Shown here piece by piece: positions 26,907 through 37,893 of a stretch of DNA of 64,000 nucleotides. The stretch lies in NCBI RefSeq assembly GCF_021155765.1, contig NC_060107.1:6930501-6994500 (forward strand). Reading direction: 5' to 3'. The notes below the pieces were generated by a model that saw only the letters and a program-made list of their open reading frames with translations, was not told the origin of the DNA and made no database searches. The position numbers were made by a program, and so were the translations under genes. How positions within the stretch are numbered: the first letter of the stretch is position 1; every line of letters begins with the position of its first letter. This stretch comes from Diprion similis. Taxonomy: Eukaryota; Arthropoda; Insecta; Hymenoptera; Diprionidae.

Positions 26907-28279
26907 CTACTGCACACGTTGGCGCCTACGTGCAGCCCCTTGTTTGTCATACCGCGATTCCATTTCTTCCAAAAGACGAGGAGTATACCGAATAACTAAT
27001 TTCACCGAGTTTTGAGCTTGTTTCAGCAATTCCACAGGTTTATCATGATTCTCGCCTTCAACACACTAGAGGAAATGAGAAAAAAAAGTTATTTACACTA
27101 TCTTAAATCTATAACAAATTATTAAATCTTAACTTTTCAACAATGTAAGAATTTCACATTACTTACCACGCCATTAACAGAAAGTAACTGGTCACCACGT
27201 TTCAAACCACCGTGCCTGTCAGCCACACCTCCTGGAATAATTCGAGATATATATATAGGCCAGTTTTGCTCTTTTCCTCCCATCACGTTGAATCCAAGAC
27301 CTTCCTCTGTCTTCGGCAATTCGACAACTCGCGGATGGGCATGTCCTTCACTTGCAGCAAACGCTGCTACAGTTGCTTTAGCTGTGGCGGAAGCTCGAAC
27401 ATCTTGAGAACCCTGGACAAAAAATTCCTCATACCCTTATATTCGAGAGGTTTCAAACAGGTTACTTCTAATAACAACAAAGTCTCAAAAATTTCTGAAT
27501 AGTGGATGCCAGATTCCAAATAAAGCATAGTTTGGAATCGTTTTGAATATTCTCCAAAACTTTGGCCCCAGAGAAAAAATCGATTATTTTATGAAACATG
27601 TATAGTATTACCTGAATATCAACGGTCTCATACACGTGTTCATAGACTTCTCTTACTGCATTGAGAAAGTCGCTTTGAAGTACCTTCTGCAGAGCTGCTA
27701 ACTTTGTAGCTGGTACTTCGCCACCTGAAATAAGTCAGCACCATTGGATAATTATTCAAGATAAACTTGATTGAAATATAAATACACTGTTTTATGGTGC
27801 TATTTTAAAAAATTTATAGAAACCATACCAATTTGCAATAGCGTAACAAGTATTTGTTTCAGTAAAGACACAAGTCGTCTTAAAAGAATGTTAACCATCA
27901 ACTTACTCTTTTGTAGTTTGTCGAGAAGTTCGATCGATCTTTTAACATCTGAAAGACAAAAATAAACATGAGTCAGTACCACAAATAAAAATACTAAATG
28001 TTGAATATATTCTAGCAGCTAATAATTAGATAAGACTACAGGCATATAGACGAATGAATTGAAGTACCAGATTATGTATTTCTTATTCTACAATTACTTA
28101 TTCAATGAATTTACAGTTACATGCTGAATTCAATTACTAATCACACTCAGAAGCGTACCGACGAATTTAAAAATTTACGGTGTTTGCACCCCGAACTGAC
28201 AGTACTCCAAACTGAGTGAACAAGAGCACCAAGTTAACTTACCCCTGGCTAATGTGAGAGGTTCCCCAATCGTTGCCAT
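26907..28279 (-). CDS. veli: Lin-7/veli scaffold, L27 plus PDZ domains
   Basis: Small scaffold of the LIN-2/7/10 and Crumbs/CASK complexes at cell junctions and synapses. Five exons: 28279-28243, 27948-27907, 27724-27612, 27412-27167 and 27065-26907, in phase, giving 198 residues against about 195-207 in the family. The L27 domain (about residues 5-65) begins [20 protein letters not shown] and includes [20 protein letters not shown] linker [16 protein letters not shown] leads to [20 protein letters not shown], where GLGF is the PDZ carboxylate-binding loop. The core continues [20 protein letters not shown] and DQLLSVNGV. The basic tail is RRRQRVQ. The 42-nt exon 2 is an unusually short but in-frame piece of L27. 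Assignment is secure. Confidence 0.96.
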
Positions 28280-29170
28280 CGTTCTTAAGCGAGATCACAA
28301 ATATTTCGAATATGATAATTACTATCTTTGTTCTCCGCAATGATCACCAAGTTATTTTTTCTCAACTTTCACCAACATGTTCTTGCTCTATCAATGACGC
28401 TGGATGCATTCCAAATTCCACAACAATAATTATCGAACACCGTCCAATGCAGACAATTTCAATGCCTTTGGCGATAGCCGATAGGTGGAACTCCGAGTCT
28501 ACGGTCGTAAAATCATCGTAAAATGTCTCGCCAATACCCCCCCCCCCCTTCGCTATTTTCATAGCGCGGTTTAATTTGAATGAATATTACGCAGTACTCT
28601 GCCTAACAAAATTTACTCTTCTCTTTTTAATCATTGCAACATTATGTTTATACATAAATATTATAAACTCTAGAAAAATTCAATTTTCGAACAAAATAAG
28701 TGATATTTTTTTAAATTTAAATCGTAAAGTTTATGTATGCATGCAATGCATAAGTATAATACATGTGAAATTTTCAAAATTTTTTTTTTCGAATAAATAA
28801 TACGGTTATTAGTTTGAATAAAAAAAAAAAAATTCAAATATATAATTTGAGCAACAGAAGAAAGAACTAATTTCCCCAGAACGTGATTCAAAGTTAAGAA
28901 TTTCACATTTGCAGAGTTAAGAGTTATGAATGAAATGTAACAAAATTGTATGGATTTTATGCACGAAAACGTAATAGTTTGGTAACATGGTATAGATGTA
29001 AAACTTTTGGTGAGGACTAATAAATGCCAGGGCTTATTTATTGAAAAAATTAATTTTGCAGAGCAGCATCGCAGACAATTAATAGAGTAAATATTCTTTT
29101 TACATCTTAAAGTGTGTATTGAAATATACTCAATTTCAAATTACTAGCGAAGGTAAAAAAATCGTGAATG
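28280..29170. other. Gap between lin-7 start and IFIT-like gene end
   Basis: This 0.9-kb space lies between two minus-strand genes and holds the lin-7 promoter and the 3' UTR of the IFIT-like gene. A minus-strand AATAAA lies near 29042. A C-run at about 28539-28550 is the only low-complexity tract of note. Confidence 0.55.
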
Positions 29171-30883
29171 TTAAAAGGGATCGTTAGCTGTCAATTTTAT
29201 ATGTAACTCCGACGAACAACATTCAAGTTCACTACGTACCTTTAGTCTTTGGACATGTTCTTGAAGGTCAATAACTTCCACAAGATACTGACATGCTGTT
29301 AGAACATCGTCCAAACGGAAGATATAATAACACCCAATCTCAATGTTTATTGATTCTTTATTCAAGTTATCACTTTTCTCATACTTCTTTGGCAGCTCTA
29401 ATATGTATTGGAGATGATCCCAGTCAGGTTCAACTTTATTCTTGCAGTTTATGTATTGCCATTCTGCTGCGTAGTTTGTTGACTCTCTTGCTAGTGTGTA
29501 GTGAGGAAGGGCAGCCTACAAATATAACCAGAAACTAAATACCATTTTGGAGATTTCACTTGCTGCTTGTAATGTACAACTTTGTTACTTCAAAATATTT
29601 TTAAGTCTGACGAAACTTGCAGCAATACTTTTGTTAGAGGGAATAAATTATGTCTAGTCAACCAAAAACATTTATCACAATTCCCAAATAAGTGTTGCAT
29701 TGTGACAAGAGATATTTGGAAACTGCTCCTTGTACCTTACGTAAGATAGGTATTACCATAAAATCTTTGTTGCATTTTTCCTCATATATACCCATGTAAT
29801 GTGCGTGCGCGTAGAAGCCAGACTTTTTTTCAGCTACATAATCGAGACAACGTTTTGCCAATGTACACTTTCTTGAGCGTATAAATCCCAGAGCTAATTC
29901 CAGCTTTATTCTACAAGCAGTTGGTTCTAGCTCATAAACTTGCACATACATTTCATTTGCCTTTGAATCGTTTCCTGATTCTCTATACATTTGAGCCAAT
30001 GAACTGCCAAACCAAGCGTTTTGGGAAATTTCATACGGAGTTCGGAAAGCTGTTTCTTCTTCTTCAGTTACTATGTGTCGGCCAGCCATATGATGTAGGT
30101 GGTTCCTTCTAAAGTCTCGTATAGATTTTCCCAGCAGAAAATGCCACTTGCCATTTCCAGGCTCATAATCAATTACTTTCCGAGCACATTTTATTGCCTC
30201 TGAAGAATCAATCTTGCTATACACTGACCAGGCCAAACATTGGCATCCGTTTAACATAGCCAATTCTGTTGGATTCATATCTTCAATAGGCTGTATCTTC
30301 TCCAACAGATCCTGTGCTTCCGTCATTTGTCCCAGTTTATTAAGTATATAGTATTTTGTTCCCTTCAAAATGTGTCCCAGAACATTTTCAACGCTGGTTA
30401 GTGTTTTCCTAATTTAGGGTGTTAAAATGATACAATAATGGTGAAAAGATGAAATGTAATTCAAAATTTCCTATAAATGACACATCACTGAACAAATTAG
30501 ACTATTGCTACAAGCAATTACAGAAATCATGATAAAATCTGCATGGAATAATATTAAAAGTTTAGGACACGTTTGACTGGATAAATTTGTTGGTATTATA
30601 AAACGAAAATTGATTAATGAGATATGTTAAATTCTGTTACAAACTTTTCCTCAATATCAGCAAAACTTCTCTCAGCATTCTCGACGCATTCCATAGCAGT
30701 TGGAACCTCGTTGCTTAATACATTTTCATTGGCCAGCAAGAGATGATAAACCAATAGAAATTCTGGAAAAACATCCTCCTGTTCGGCAATACTGTCAAAC
30801 ATGTTGAATTTTGGATCCAATAAGGAATATTGATCGTAAAGAACATTTTCTAAATTCCAAGTGAACGGACAACAGAGTTTCAT
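29171..30883 (-). CDS. TPR protein resembling vertebrate IFIT family
   Basis: Three exons: 30883-30645, 30408-29736 and 29515-29171, giving 418 residues. The N terminus MKLCCPFTWNLE matches the L-x-C-x-FTWNL signature near the start of vertebrate IFIT proteins. It is followed by FLLVYHLLLANEN and AMECVENAERSF, parallel to the IFIT pattern of LLAY-x-n-AL-ECL-x-KAEE. Later TPR-like helices include YYILNKLGQMTEAQDLLEKI, EAIKCARKVIDYEPGN, NAWFGSSLAQMYRESGNDSK and YEKSDNLNKESINIEIGCYY. IFITs bind non-self RNA 5' ends in vertebrates; whether this protein does is unknown. The first donor used (AA|GTTTGT) is non-consensus but keeps phase. The frame stays open about 18 codons above the ATG to an acceptor near 30935, so an extra 5' coding exon is possible. 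It could instead be another TPR family. Confidence 0.7.
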
Positions 30884-31689
30884 AGTAAATTCTGTGCCGT
30901 TCTTCGAACTTTTCTGTCGTGTAGTAAAATCGTCTGAAATGTATAAAATGCCCTACATTTTCTTGCAAAATGAGAATTTTACACTGAACTTTCTCATTTT
31001 GTGTGTGTGTGGGTGTGTATTGTATATTAGGGTCATCCTTACAAAGTTTTAAATATAAAATATTTTTTTCGTTTCGTGAGTAACTCTGCCTCTGTTCTAG
31101 AGGGTTTTTAGCGCTTCTACCTGATTTCGGAACGCACCCTAAAATCGGCTGATTTTCAAATATTGCCCAATTATATGAAGTTCTTCTTAAAACCATATAC
31201 ATGTAGAAATAGACCGCGGTGTGTGCGTGTTTGTGTGAGAAAGAGAGAGAGGGATATAGTAAGCCGTGACTACTGACCAGATGCCCTCTCTTTCTACTAT
31301 CTCTCACGGGTGCTTTAGACAAAGGTGTGTGTAGAAATCTGTGGCTCATTACTTTTCTCTCTATGTCGTTTCCCACTTACATAGTTGCACAACATGGTAT
31401 ACCACGGCTCAGGGTATACCAGAACTGCGTTCTGAAACCTTACACGAGTTACTCGAGTATCATTGTTTCTCTGTTTGATCTTACGCGTTTGACAGAGATA
31501 CGATGATACCTGAGTTAACTCGAATAAGATTTTAGAACGCAGCTCAGACTTCATCCATGTCTTATATGCTCTAAGGAAAGCACCGATCTCTACTAAGGAA
31601 AGTCGATAGAGGCGTCAGAGGATTCAAATTTACGCCTGACGCTGCTGTTAGAGAAATTTTGTAAATTTATCTCAGTGAGTTGCGGGCAG
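30884..31689. promoter_or_regulatory. Divergent promoter region with hairpin
   Basis: It separates the minus-strand IFIT-like gene from the plus-strand leader exon ending at 31899. It holds a GT-rich microsatellite (about 30999-31020), an acceptor for the minus gene near 30935 and the foldback 31422-31545. The long minus-strand frame at 30795-31376 is an out-of-phase shadow. Confidence 0.45.
31422..31545. repeat. Long hairpin, about 57-bp arms
   Basis: The left arm from GAACTGCGTTCT (31422) pairs with the right arm ending AGAACGCAGCTC (31545) across nearly its whole length. It includes ACGAGTTACTCGAGTATCAT against ATGATACCTGAGTTAACTCG. The loop is about 10 bases, and roughly five in six positions match with one gap. 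Transcripts from either strand would fold into one long stem. Confidence 0.75.
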
Positions 31690-32965
31690 CTGGCATCGCG
31701 AATCCGAACGTCAGTCGCGTTCGAGCAGCCGGGGCGAAACCTCGCACAGGATCATTCCATAATTCTGTTCAGTTTCAGTTCAGTTCATTTCTCCCATAAT
31801 CGGCGGTGAATATTACACGAATTGCAGTTTAGCGATTGCAGCGTTTGGCCCAGACAACAAACGGATTACTGCAATAAAAACAACCTGCGAGCACCCAAGG
31901 TGAGTTTCGTGTCTCGAGTTTCTATTGTTTTGTGTAACTTCAGCTTTGAGTGATACCGAGTTTTTTTTGTTTCTCTACGACGAGCGTCTGTTTTTGTTTA
32001 GTGTTTGGCTAAATGTACGGTAAATGCGCAACTGCATTGTCAGCAAGTTTTTCTCTCTCTGTTCAAACAGCTAGCTACAGCAGAAAAGGTGAGGGTAAGC
32101 GTGGAATCGAGTGTTATTGCGGTGCAGATTCTGGAATCATAGCTTTCGAAAGTTTACTGGATAGGTTATTGACAGACTTTTAATTAGTCACATGCGATTT
32201 GTGACAAGACAATGTCCCGATAATCTTCCGTGCGGTTTTTTATTTTACGTTCTCATTATACGGACTACGGAAAACGTGACCTTGGTTTTAGTTTGTGACT
32301 CGGATTTCGGTTCACGGATCGAGAAGCTCGTGTGAAAACATGTTTGCAAAATCCAATAGCAACGCATTTATTACATTTATTTGATCACTGCATGTATTTC
32401 TACGGATTACACAATTATCTCAAAATTTCAATCAAATGTAAATCGTTGATGGTTGTTTTTTCCTCATACCTATTATGTTTTTGAATAATTATAGTAAATT
32501 TCGAATGCTATTTAATTTGATTTTCAAGATACTTATCTAACGAAACACTGTTTTCTTATCTGATTACATAAACAAATAGTAACAACGTTGATGGCGTTAG
32601 TGATTATCTGGATCGAAGGACCCTGTCGATGAATCTTGGAAGACATCATTTGGTAAAAGAACTGACAAATTCATTGCAGAAAATCAACAGGTATAAACTA
32701 GAGTCCTTAAAAAACAGCATAAACCAATGCAAATCATGTCTCACTTGATTCCGTACTTTATTGTAATCCATAACATTTTCCGAGGCTTGGCATAATATAA
32801 AACACACTAAAATTGCATCTGTTTAAATATTGATAATGAGTATGTGGATGTTGAAGATGAAATATTAACCAAATGTTGTGGTGTTTTATCTAATTACAGA
32901 ATTAAACTTTAGCAAGCTTAATAGACGAAAACTAGACGAACCCCTACAGTGAACAAAACTGGAAG
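31690..32965 (+). other. Non-coding leader exons of the 33.3-34.8 kb gene
   Basis: A GC-richer stretch from about 31690 to 31899 ends in a strong donor (CCCAAG|GTGAGT). A second small exon, 32900-32965, has a good acceptor (CTAATTACAG|A) and donor (GGAAG|GTACGT). Both contain stops and no useful ATG, so they read as 5' UTR exons. An additional acceptor/donor pair near 32680-32691 could be a very small alternative exon. Confidence 0.5.
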
Positions 32966-33272
32966 GTACGTAATGGATATGATTTTTAATTGCTATGTCA
33001 CTTTTCATTGGAAATGATTTTAGCTGCTCACCGATTTTATGCATTTACACAATACTTGTGCTTATTTTATTAGTTTTTTATTATTAATTGTTGCGATCTA
33101 CTTGGTAATACATCAGAAACTACTGAAATATTGTGCAAGAAACCAAAAAACCATTTTCTAACACAGGTTATCTGTAGTAGCATGAAATATGATCTAAGTT
33201 TATTGTGTAAATAATATTCTGTTATATTCTTAGTGCAGTGTTAAAGTCCGTCGCTTCACCATTCACCTTGAG

Positions 33273-34764
33273 ATGCTACGAGAACTACACATGCACATTG
33301 TGGAGCAACCTGGAGGAGGTAAGAATTCTTATTTTATTAAGTGTTTGATAATTTAAAATGGTACACTGGAAGCGAAATTTTTGTGCTTGCGTAAAATACA
33401 ATGAATGAATCTGGAAGTAGACAACAATAATAATTAATCTAAGGACTGAAAATACAAATTGATTACATGATTCAAGCTTTCTTCTATGGTTTTTCTAGAT
33501 TTAAGCAGAGACATCCGTGTAACTTCTCCATTACCCGGCAACGTTGGTGAGTTTGCATGTGTTTAGGTTACGGGTATTTCCCCAGGTTTCCTTTGTCATG
33601 TGGCGTGGCGGTAACAATTGTTACTTAAATTTTCAATGTCTTAACTGTGTGGATACGCTCATTTACCATCGCAACGGTGCTAGACTTTCAGTTGAATCAT
33701 TTTGTTATTGCAATTTGTTTGATCATAGTTTAATCAGAGGTAGAAATGTTGCATGTTGCTGAAAGTGGAATGAGTATAACGATCACAGGTTACCATCGCT
33801 TACTCGGCATTCGTGACAACAAATTGTGTATAGTTACTGACATTTTAATTAACGTTTGATTTAATCAATCATATCGTTTAATTGATAGTTTCACCTGAGG
33901 TTTAAACATAATCTAACGATTGTTCAGTCAAATTCACATGATTTTTTGATCAATGAAATTTCAACATCTGGCATAGTGTAACGTTATCAAATTGCATGTT
34001 ATATTGTGAGTCATTTTCTATTATCTAACATCCATTAAGTATTGATCAACTGCAAGTTTAGCTCGCTTAGAAAAATGTTGATAAGCATACAAGATGTTTC
34101 TAACCCATTTAACAAAAGGTTGATCTACTGATGGTCCGCCAGTACTAAAATAATACTTAAAATAATAAGGTAGGCCACCCATGCCTTCTTACCGACAACG
34201 CGTAATATGAGATAGACAAAGTCGGTTAAAGTAGAAATGGCGGCTAGAATAAGGGAATTTCCCGGTGGAAAATCATTAGAACCTAGCTAAATGTACACTT
34301 GACAAGCAGTACGTTGAAACCTGCTTCTGAAGTTGCTTCTACTGAAATGGTTCGTTATCATTTTTTGAATGTCACTCTTTTCAATGTATCGCATAACAGC
34401 TGGCCGACTATAGTACGAAAAACATTTTGCTTTCAACAGGTAATCAACAAAAAAGTAAGTCACAGTAACCACGGTGCGAATGAGGAGGAATGGTGTGTGT
34501 TGGAAAAAATGGAGAATCGTTTAGATCGAATATAGGTAACCGGGTAGGTATGTGATCGTTTCGGGATCCGTCGCGGGGTGTATGCATGTGTGTGTGAGAG
34601 TCTCTTTTTAACGTTTCCGTTGGGTGGTTTCGTTGGGAATCAGGCGAGGGTAGGAAGGTCGGAATGTACCGAGATGTTAATAACTTTTGTAATCCACAGC
34701 GTCAATCGATCACAGACATTATCCTCCTGAAACACATAAAATACTCGGTAATAGAGTGTCTTGA
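33273..34764 (+). CDS. Small-exon gene, unidentified (52-57 aa or 5' end of larger protein)
   Basis: The ATG at 33273 opens a 46-nt exon (33273-33318, GGAG|GTAAGA) reading MLRELHMHIVEQPGG. It is joined in phase to 33499-33546 (DLSRDIRVTSPLPGNV, donor GTTG|GTGAGT). Phase 1 then fits an optional 15-nt exon at 34440-34454 and an exon from 34700 (acceptor ATCCACAG). That exon reads SIDHRHYPPETHKILG and either stops at TGA 34762-34764 or splices on at 34747 (CTCG|GTAATA). If it stops, the product is 52 residues, or 57 with the micro-exon. If it continues, this is the N terminus of a larger protein whose later exons I could not find. Exon sizes of 48, 15 and 48 all preserve phase. I recognise no family. 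Confidence 0.45.
34440..34454 (+). other. Candidate 15-nt micro-exon
   Basis: It is flanked by a strong acceptor (TTTTGCTTTCAACAG) and a consensus donor (GTAAGT). Its length and phase insert five residues (about GNQQK) between neighbouring exons without breaking the frame. Confidence 0.4.
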
Positions 34765-36070
34765 CTATTTGTAAACTTTTAAATTTTAACGAGATTCAAT
34801 TCTCCACTTCACGTCACTCTGTAATCATGCTTCAGGCGTTATCCAATCCAACTATTCAGCTGTTGCCAATCATTATTCAATGAAATATATTGATCGCTGT
34901 GATCGTTTGAATGGGCAAAACGCATCTCTGAATCATCCATCGCGTTCCGTGGTACGCTGGATGAGAACAGATACTGAGCCCGAAAACGTCGCGTCGAAGA
35001 GGATCGCCGACCGTCACGCCACTCAATAATGCATGCTTTTCCTTCACCCCAACCTCCCTTCCGGACTTTATTTACATCTGAGAACAACAATCCGCATAGC
35101 AATGCGTTGGATACCAAAAGACGCAGATGCGGATTGGATTTCTACAGAATTTTACGACAAATTTTAGATATTTGAAGTTTTTCTACAGATTAATCGATCG
35201 CAGTTTATGGAACAATTTTGCAACTGTTTATGAAAAAAATAGATCATTCTTGATCTATTGGTTCTTGAGCTCTTCGGTCAATTTTGTTATGGATAACAAA
35301 GTTTTTAAGTCTGACCGCGCCTTTTGCGCGTGGACTTGATACTTTTCGATACTGAGAGAAAGCGCGGCATTTACTGACGTGCGCTTAACGCGCGGGGATA
35401 GCAATCGCGGGGTGTATAGTCATCTTTTTTATTTATGTGTATGCAGTTATTTAATTAATCACACTCTGACTGTGAGCTGTCTTAGGCAATGAAATGTGGT
35501 TTTATTAGCTACGGTAGTAGAAAATCAGAATTTTTTCTGCATTATTTCTTTAAAATCGAATTATTCTTTGTTTAAATAGTTGAATCTGATTTTTTTTTAG
35601 CTGTACTGAAAAAATCAACGTTATTTTTATCATTGCAATAGTTCTTCGTACGTATTTTATTTGGATGTTTAATGATCATCCTCTTAAGGGTGGATTCCGG
35701 TGCGACAATATCGAGTTTTTAGTTTTTGAAGGACTAAAAAAAAAAAGTAATTGCAAATTCCTCCCAACAAAATTTCACGAACAATCACTAACTCATACAG
35801 CCATGCCATTTAAACTAGCTATTTAATAGAAAGATACCTGTTAATTTACAAGTAATCGTCATCGACGCTTTTAACATATATTTCAGGGGATGGTCGGGAA
35901 TTGTGTTTAAATACAGTATCGGAATTTTCCCATGTATTTATTTGGTCGAACAAAAGTAAATCCATTATCGTATGTAACTGGGGAAAATTTTGAAAGCCAT
36001 ATATACTACTCAGATTCCATTTGTTTCCAAACACTCGATGCCAACTTGTCAATTCGCCCGGGAATATGTC
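34765..36070. other. No gene supported
   Basis: It contains a minus-strand frame at 34839-35117 (92 codons) of unremarkable composition, with no splice partner I could phase. A short GC-rich patch lies at 35350-35420. It could be an intron if the small-exon gene continues rightward. Confidence 0.5.
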
Positions 36071-36979
36071 TCAACGAAACATTAAAGTGTTGCTAGATTC
36101 TGGACCTACTGGAAACCCTGCTGTATTGACGCTAGGGTCAACAATAGAGAATAACCATGGTAGATAGTCAACGATACTGGTGTGTATCGTCGGACTCCCA
36201 ATTACACATCCTGCTGTCGTTATCGGCTGACTATCGTATACCGAAGCAGTGTTGATCGCTGCTAGTTCCCCGTTAATAATCACAGGTCCTCCAGAATCAC
36301 CGCCACACATACTTTGCGGAGCTGGCCCTGCGCCCCGGGCGCACAATACTCGGTTCGGTATATCTCCAATGTTGCAGTTCGGGTTACCTCCGCAACCATT
36401 CCAACCACCCTTGTACTCGGAATTGCACTCGTCCCATGGCACAAGCACCGATTCTCCGCGTAGAAGACTTTGGGGGTATGCGTTGGGTCCTGTCTTTCCC
36501 CAGCCCACGACGGTAACCGGGGTGCCAGGGGGGTAACGGGTGCCTGGTGGCGCAAGGGAGATCACTTTAAGTCCAACGCTGACCATGTCTTCCACAGTTC
36601 TTATGAGCGCGATGTCGAAGGCGTATCGTCCCGGTTCGAACTGGGGGTGGGCCACGCATTCGGCAGCGTGTATCGGTGGTGGCTGATTAAGCCCCCAATT
36701 CGAAGGGCGAATTTTTAGATCTGGACATCTAGCAATGGATATACAGTGACACGCAGTGACGATCCAGTAGTTGCTTATTACGCTGCCACCGCAGAATCCG
36801 ACCCCGTCGAGTCTCACGAAAAATGGAAAATCTGCGGGGTTGGCTTGTTGTCCGTTTATGATGCGTCTGCTAGAATTGTTGTTGCTGTGCGGCGATGCGA
36901 GCACGGTTGACCTTGAGCTTCCGTGGACAAGAAGTAACGAAGCACACGTCAGAATAGCGGATAAATTATTGAGCTTCAT
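36071..36979 (-). CDS. Secreted chymotrypsin-like serine protease, intronless
   Basis: S1-family protease of 302 residues in a single exon. A hydrophobic signal peptide (residues 1 to about 28, cleavage near LAS) and a short Asn/Ser propeptide precede the activation site SSRR|IINGQQ. The catalytic triad is His78 in VTACHC, Asp122 in FDIALIRT and Ser229 in CGGDSGGPV. The residue equivalent to chymotrypsin 189 is Ser223, which predicts chymotrypsin-like rather than trypsin-like cleavage. Odd points: Cys replaces the usual Ala before the catalytic His, an extra Cys-rich loop NGCGGNPNC lies at about 194-202, and there are no introns. The base composition is visibly more GC-rich than the flanks, as in a retrocopy or a strongly codon-biased gene. 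A TATA-like box lies 53-60 bases upstream. Role (digestion, immunity or venom) cannot be told. Confidence 0.92.
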   Translation of the reverse strand: MKLNNLSAILTCASLLLVHGSSRSTVLASPHSNNNSSRRIINGQQANPADFPFFVRLDGVGFCGGSVISNYWIVTACHCISIARCPDLKIRPSNWGLNQPPPIHAAECVAHPQFEPGRYAFDIALIRTVEDMVSVGLKVISLAPPGTRYPPGTPVTVVGWGKTGPNAYPQSLLRGESVLVPWDECNSEYKGGWNGCGGNPNCNIGDIPNRVLCARGAGPAPQSMCGGDSGGPVIINGELAAINTASVYDSQPITTAGCVIGSPTIHTSIVDYLPWLFSIVDPSVNTAGFPVGPESSNTLMFR

Positions 36980-37893
36980 GATGGTCGTGCGTCCGCAGCA
37001 CTCTGTTCCTGATCTAGACTTAATCCCTGCTTCATATACCGTGTCTCATCCGCTTATCATTCAATCATCGCAACTGTGTTGAGAAAATTACCTTGAGGTT
37101 TATTCGAATTTTATTACACCTGTTGTTCACTAGCTGCGCGATTTAATGGCGTCGTTGCGAATTAGTCACATGTGATAAGCGTCAATCCTCGAAAGATCGA
37201 TTATAAGCCGTCAAAATGAAAATTTATCGCACGAGTGCTTTATACGTGTCTCGAAAATAGTGTGGTCTGCAATGTTTCTAAACAATTTGTTCAACTGCGA
37301 TGAAAAAATTCTCATTTACTCAGGTGATTCAATTTTAAAAGGGGACTCCCGTGAAATTGCGAGTTTTTCGAGGGTAAATCCGTGTTTAAAGAAATTCACG
37401 AATCGAGAATAATCAATTAAATTTCAAGGCAGGACTCATTGTCAATGGATTGTTCTATCGACATAATGTATCTACAGCTCTGCTTATTTCTATGTACTAT
37501 AGTATAGCTGCTTATTTGACGTAAACTTGGATTCTCGAAGTCTCGCTCAAAACTTGGAATATCTTGCGAACTCATTCTAAGTAGTTTTCTAATCCCTGGT
37601 CCCTTCGTTTAGGCTGGATCCAATAGTCGAGCCAATAGATCAGAGCAAAAACTTTCAAGGCACTGATTTTACTTCAATGTCCCAGCTTTATTGACTTTCA
37701 ACAATCACATTCATATCGGAATATCTATTGCAGACGGAATATATCTAGGTACAAGTTGTTTTTAAGGATTGAAGTATTTTTTATTGTACATGTATTTATC
37801 TGAAATACGGTTCCTTTATTTTATATTTTTCGTTATTTATTAACGACATAACATCTGCCAATGAAAATCGATCAATCTTCTTTGATGTCTTCA
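36980..37893. other. Gap between protease start and lectin end
   Basis: Its left 60-100 bases are the protease promoter. The rest is AT-rich 3' flank of the lectin gene without coding signal. Confidence 0.6.
37032..37039 (-). promoter_or_regulatory. TATA-like box of the protease gene
   Basis: TATATGAA on the minus strand lies 53 bases before the protease ATG, leaving room for a short 5' UTR. Confidence 0.45.

Noticed and set aside
30795-31376. Minus-strand 193-codon frame overlapping the IFIT-like first exon.
   Set aside because: It is out of phase with the TPR protein, and its upstream part has low-complexity composition and no splice support.
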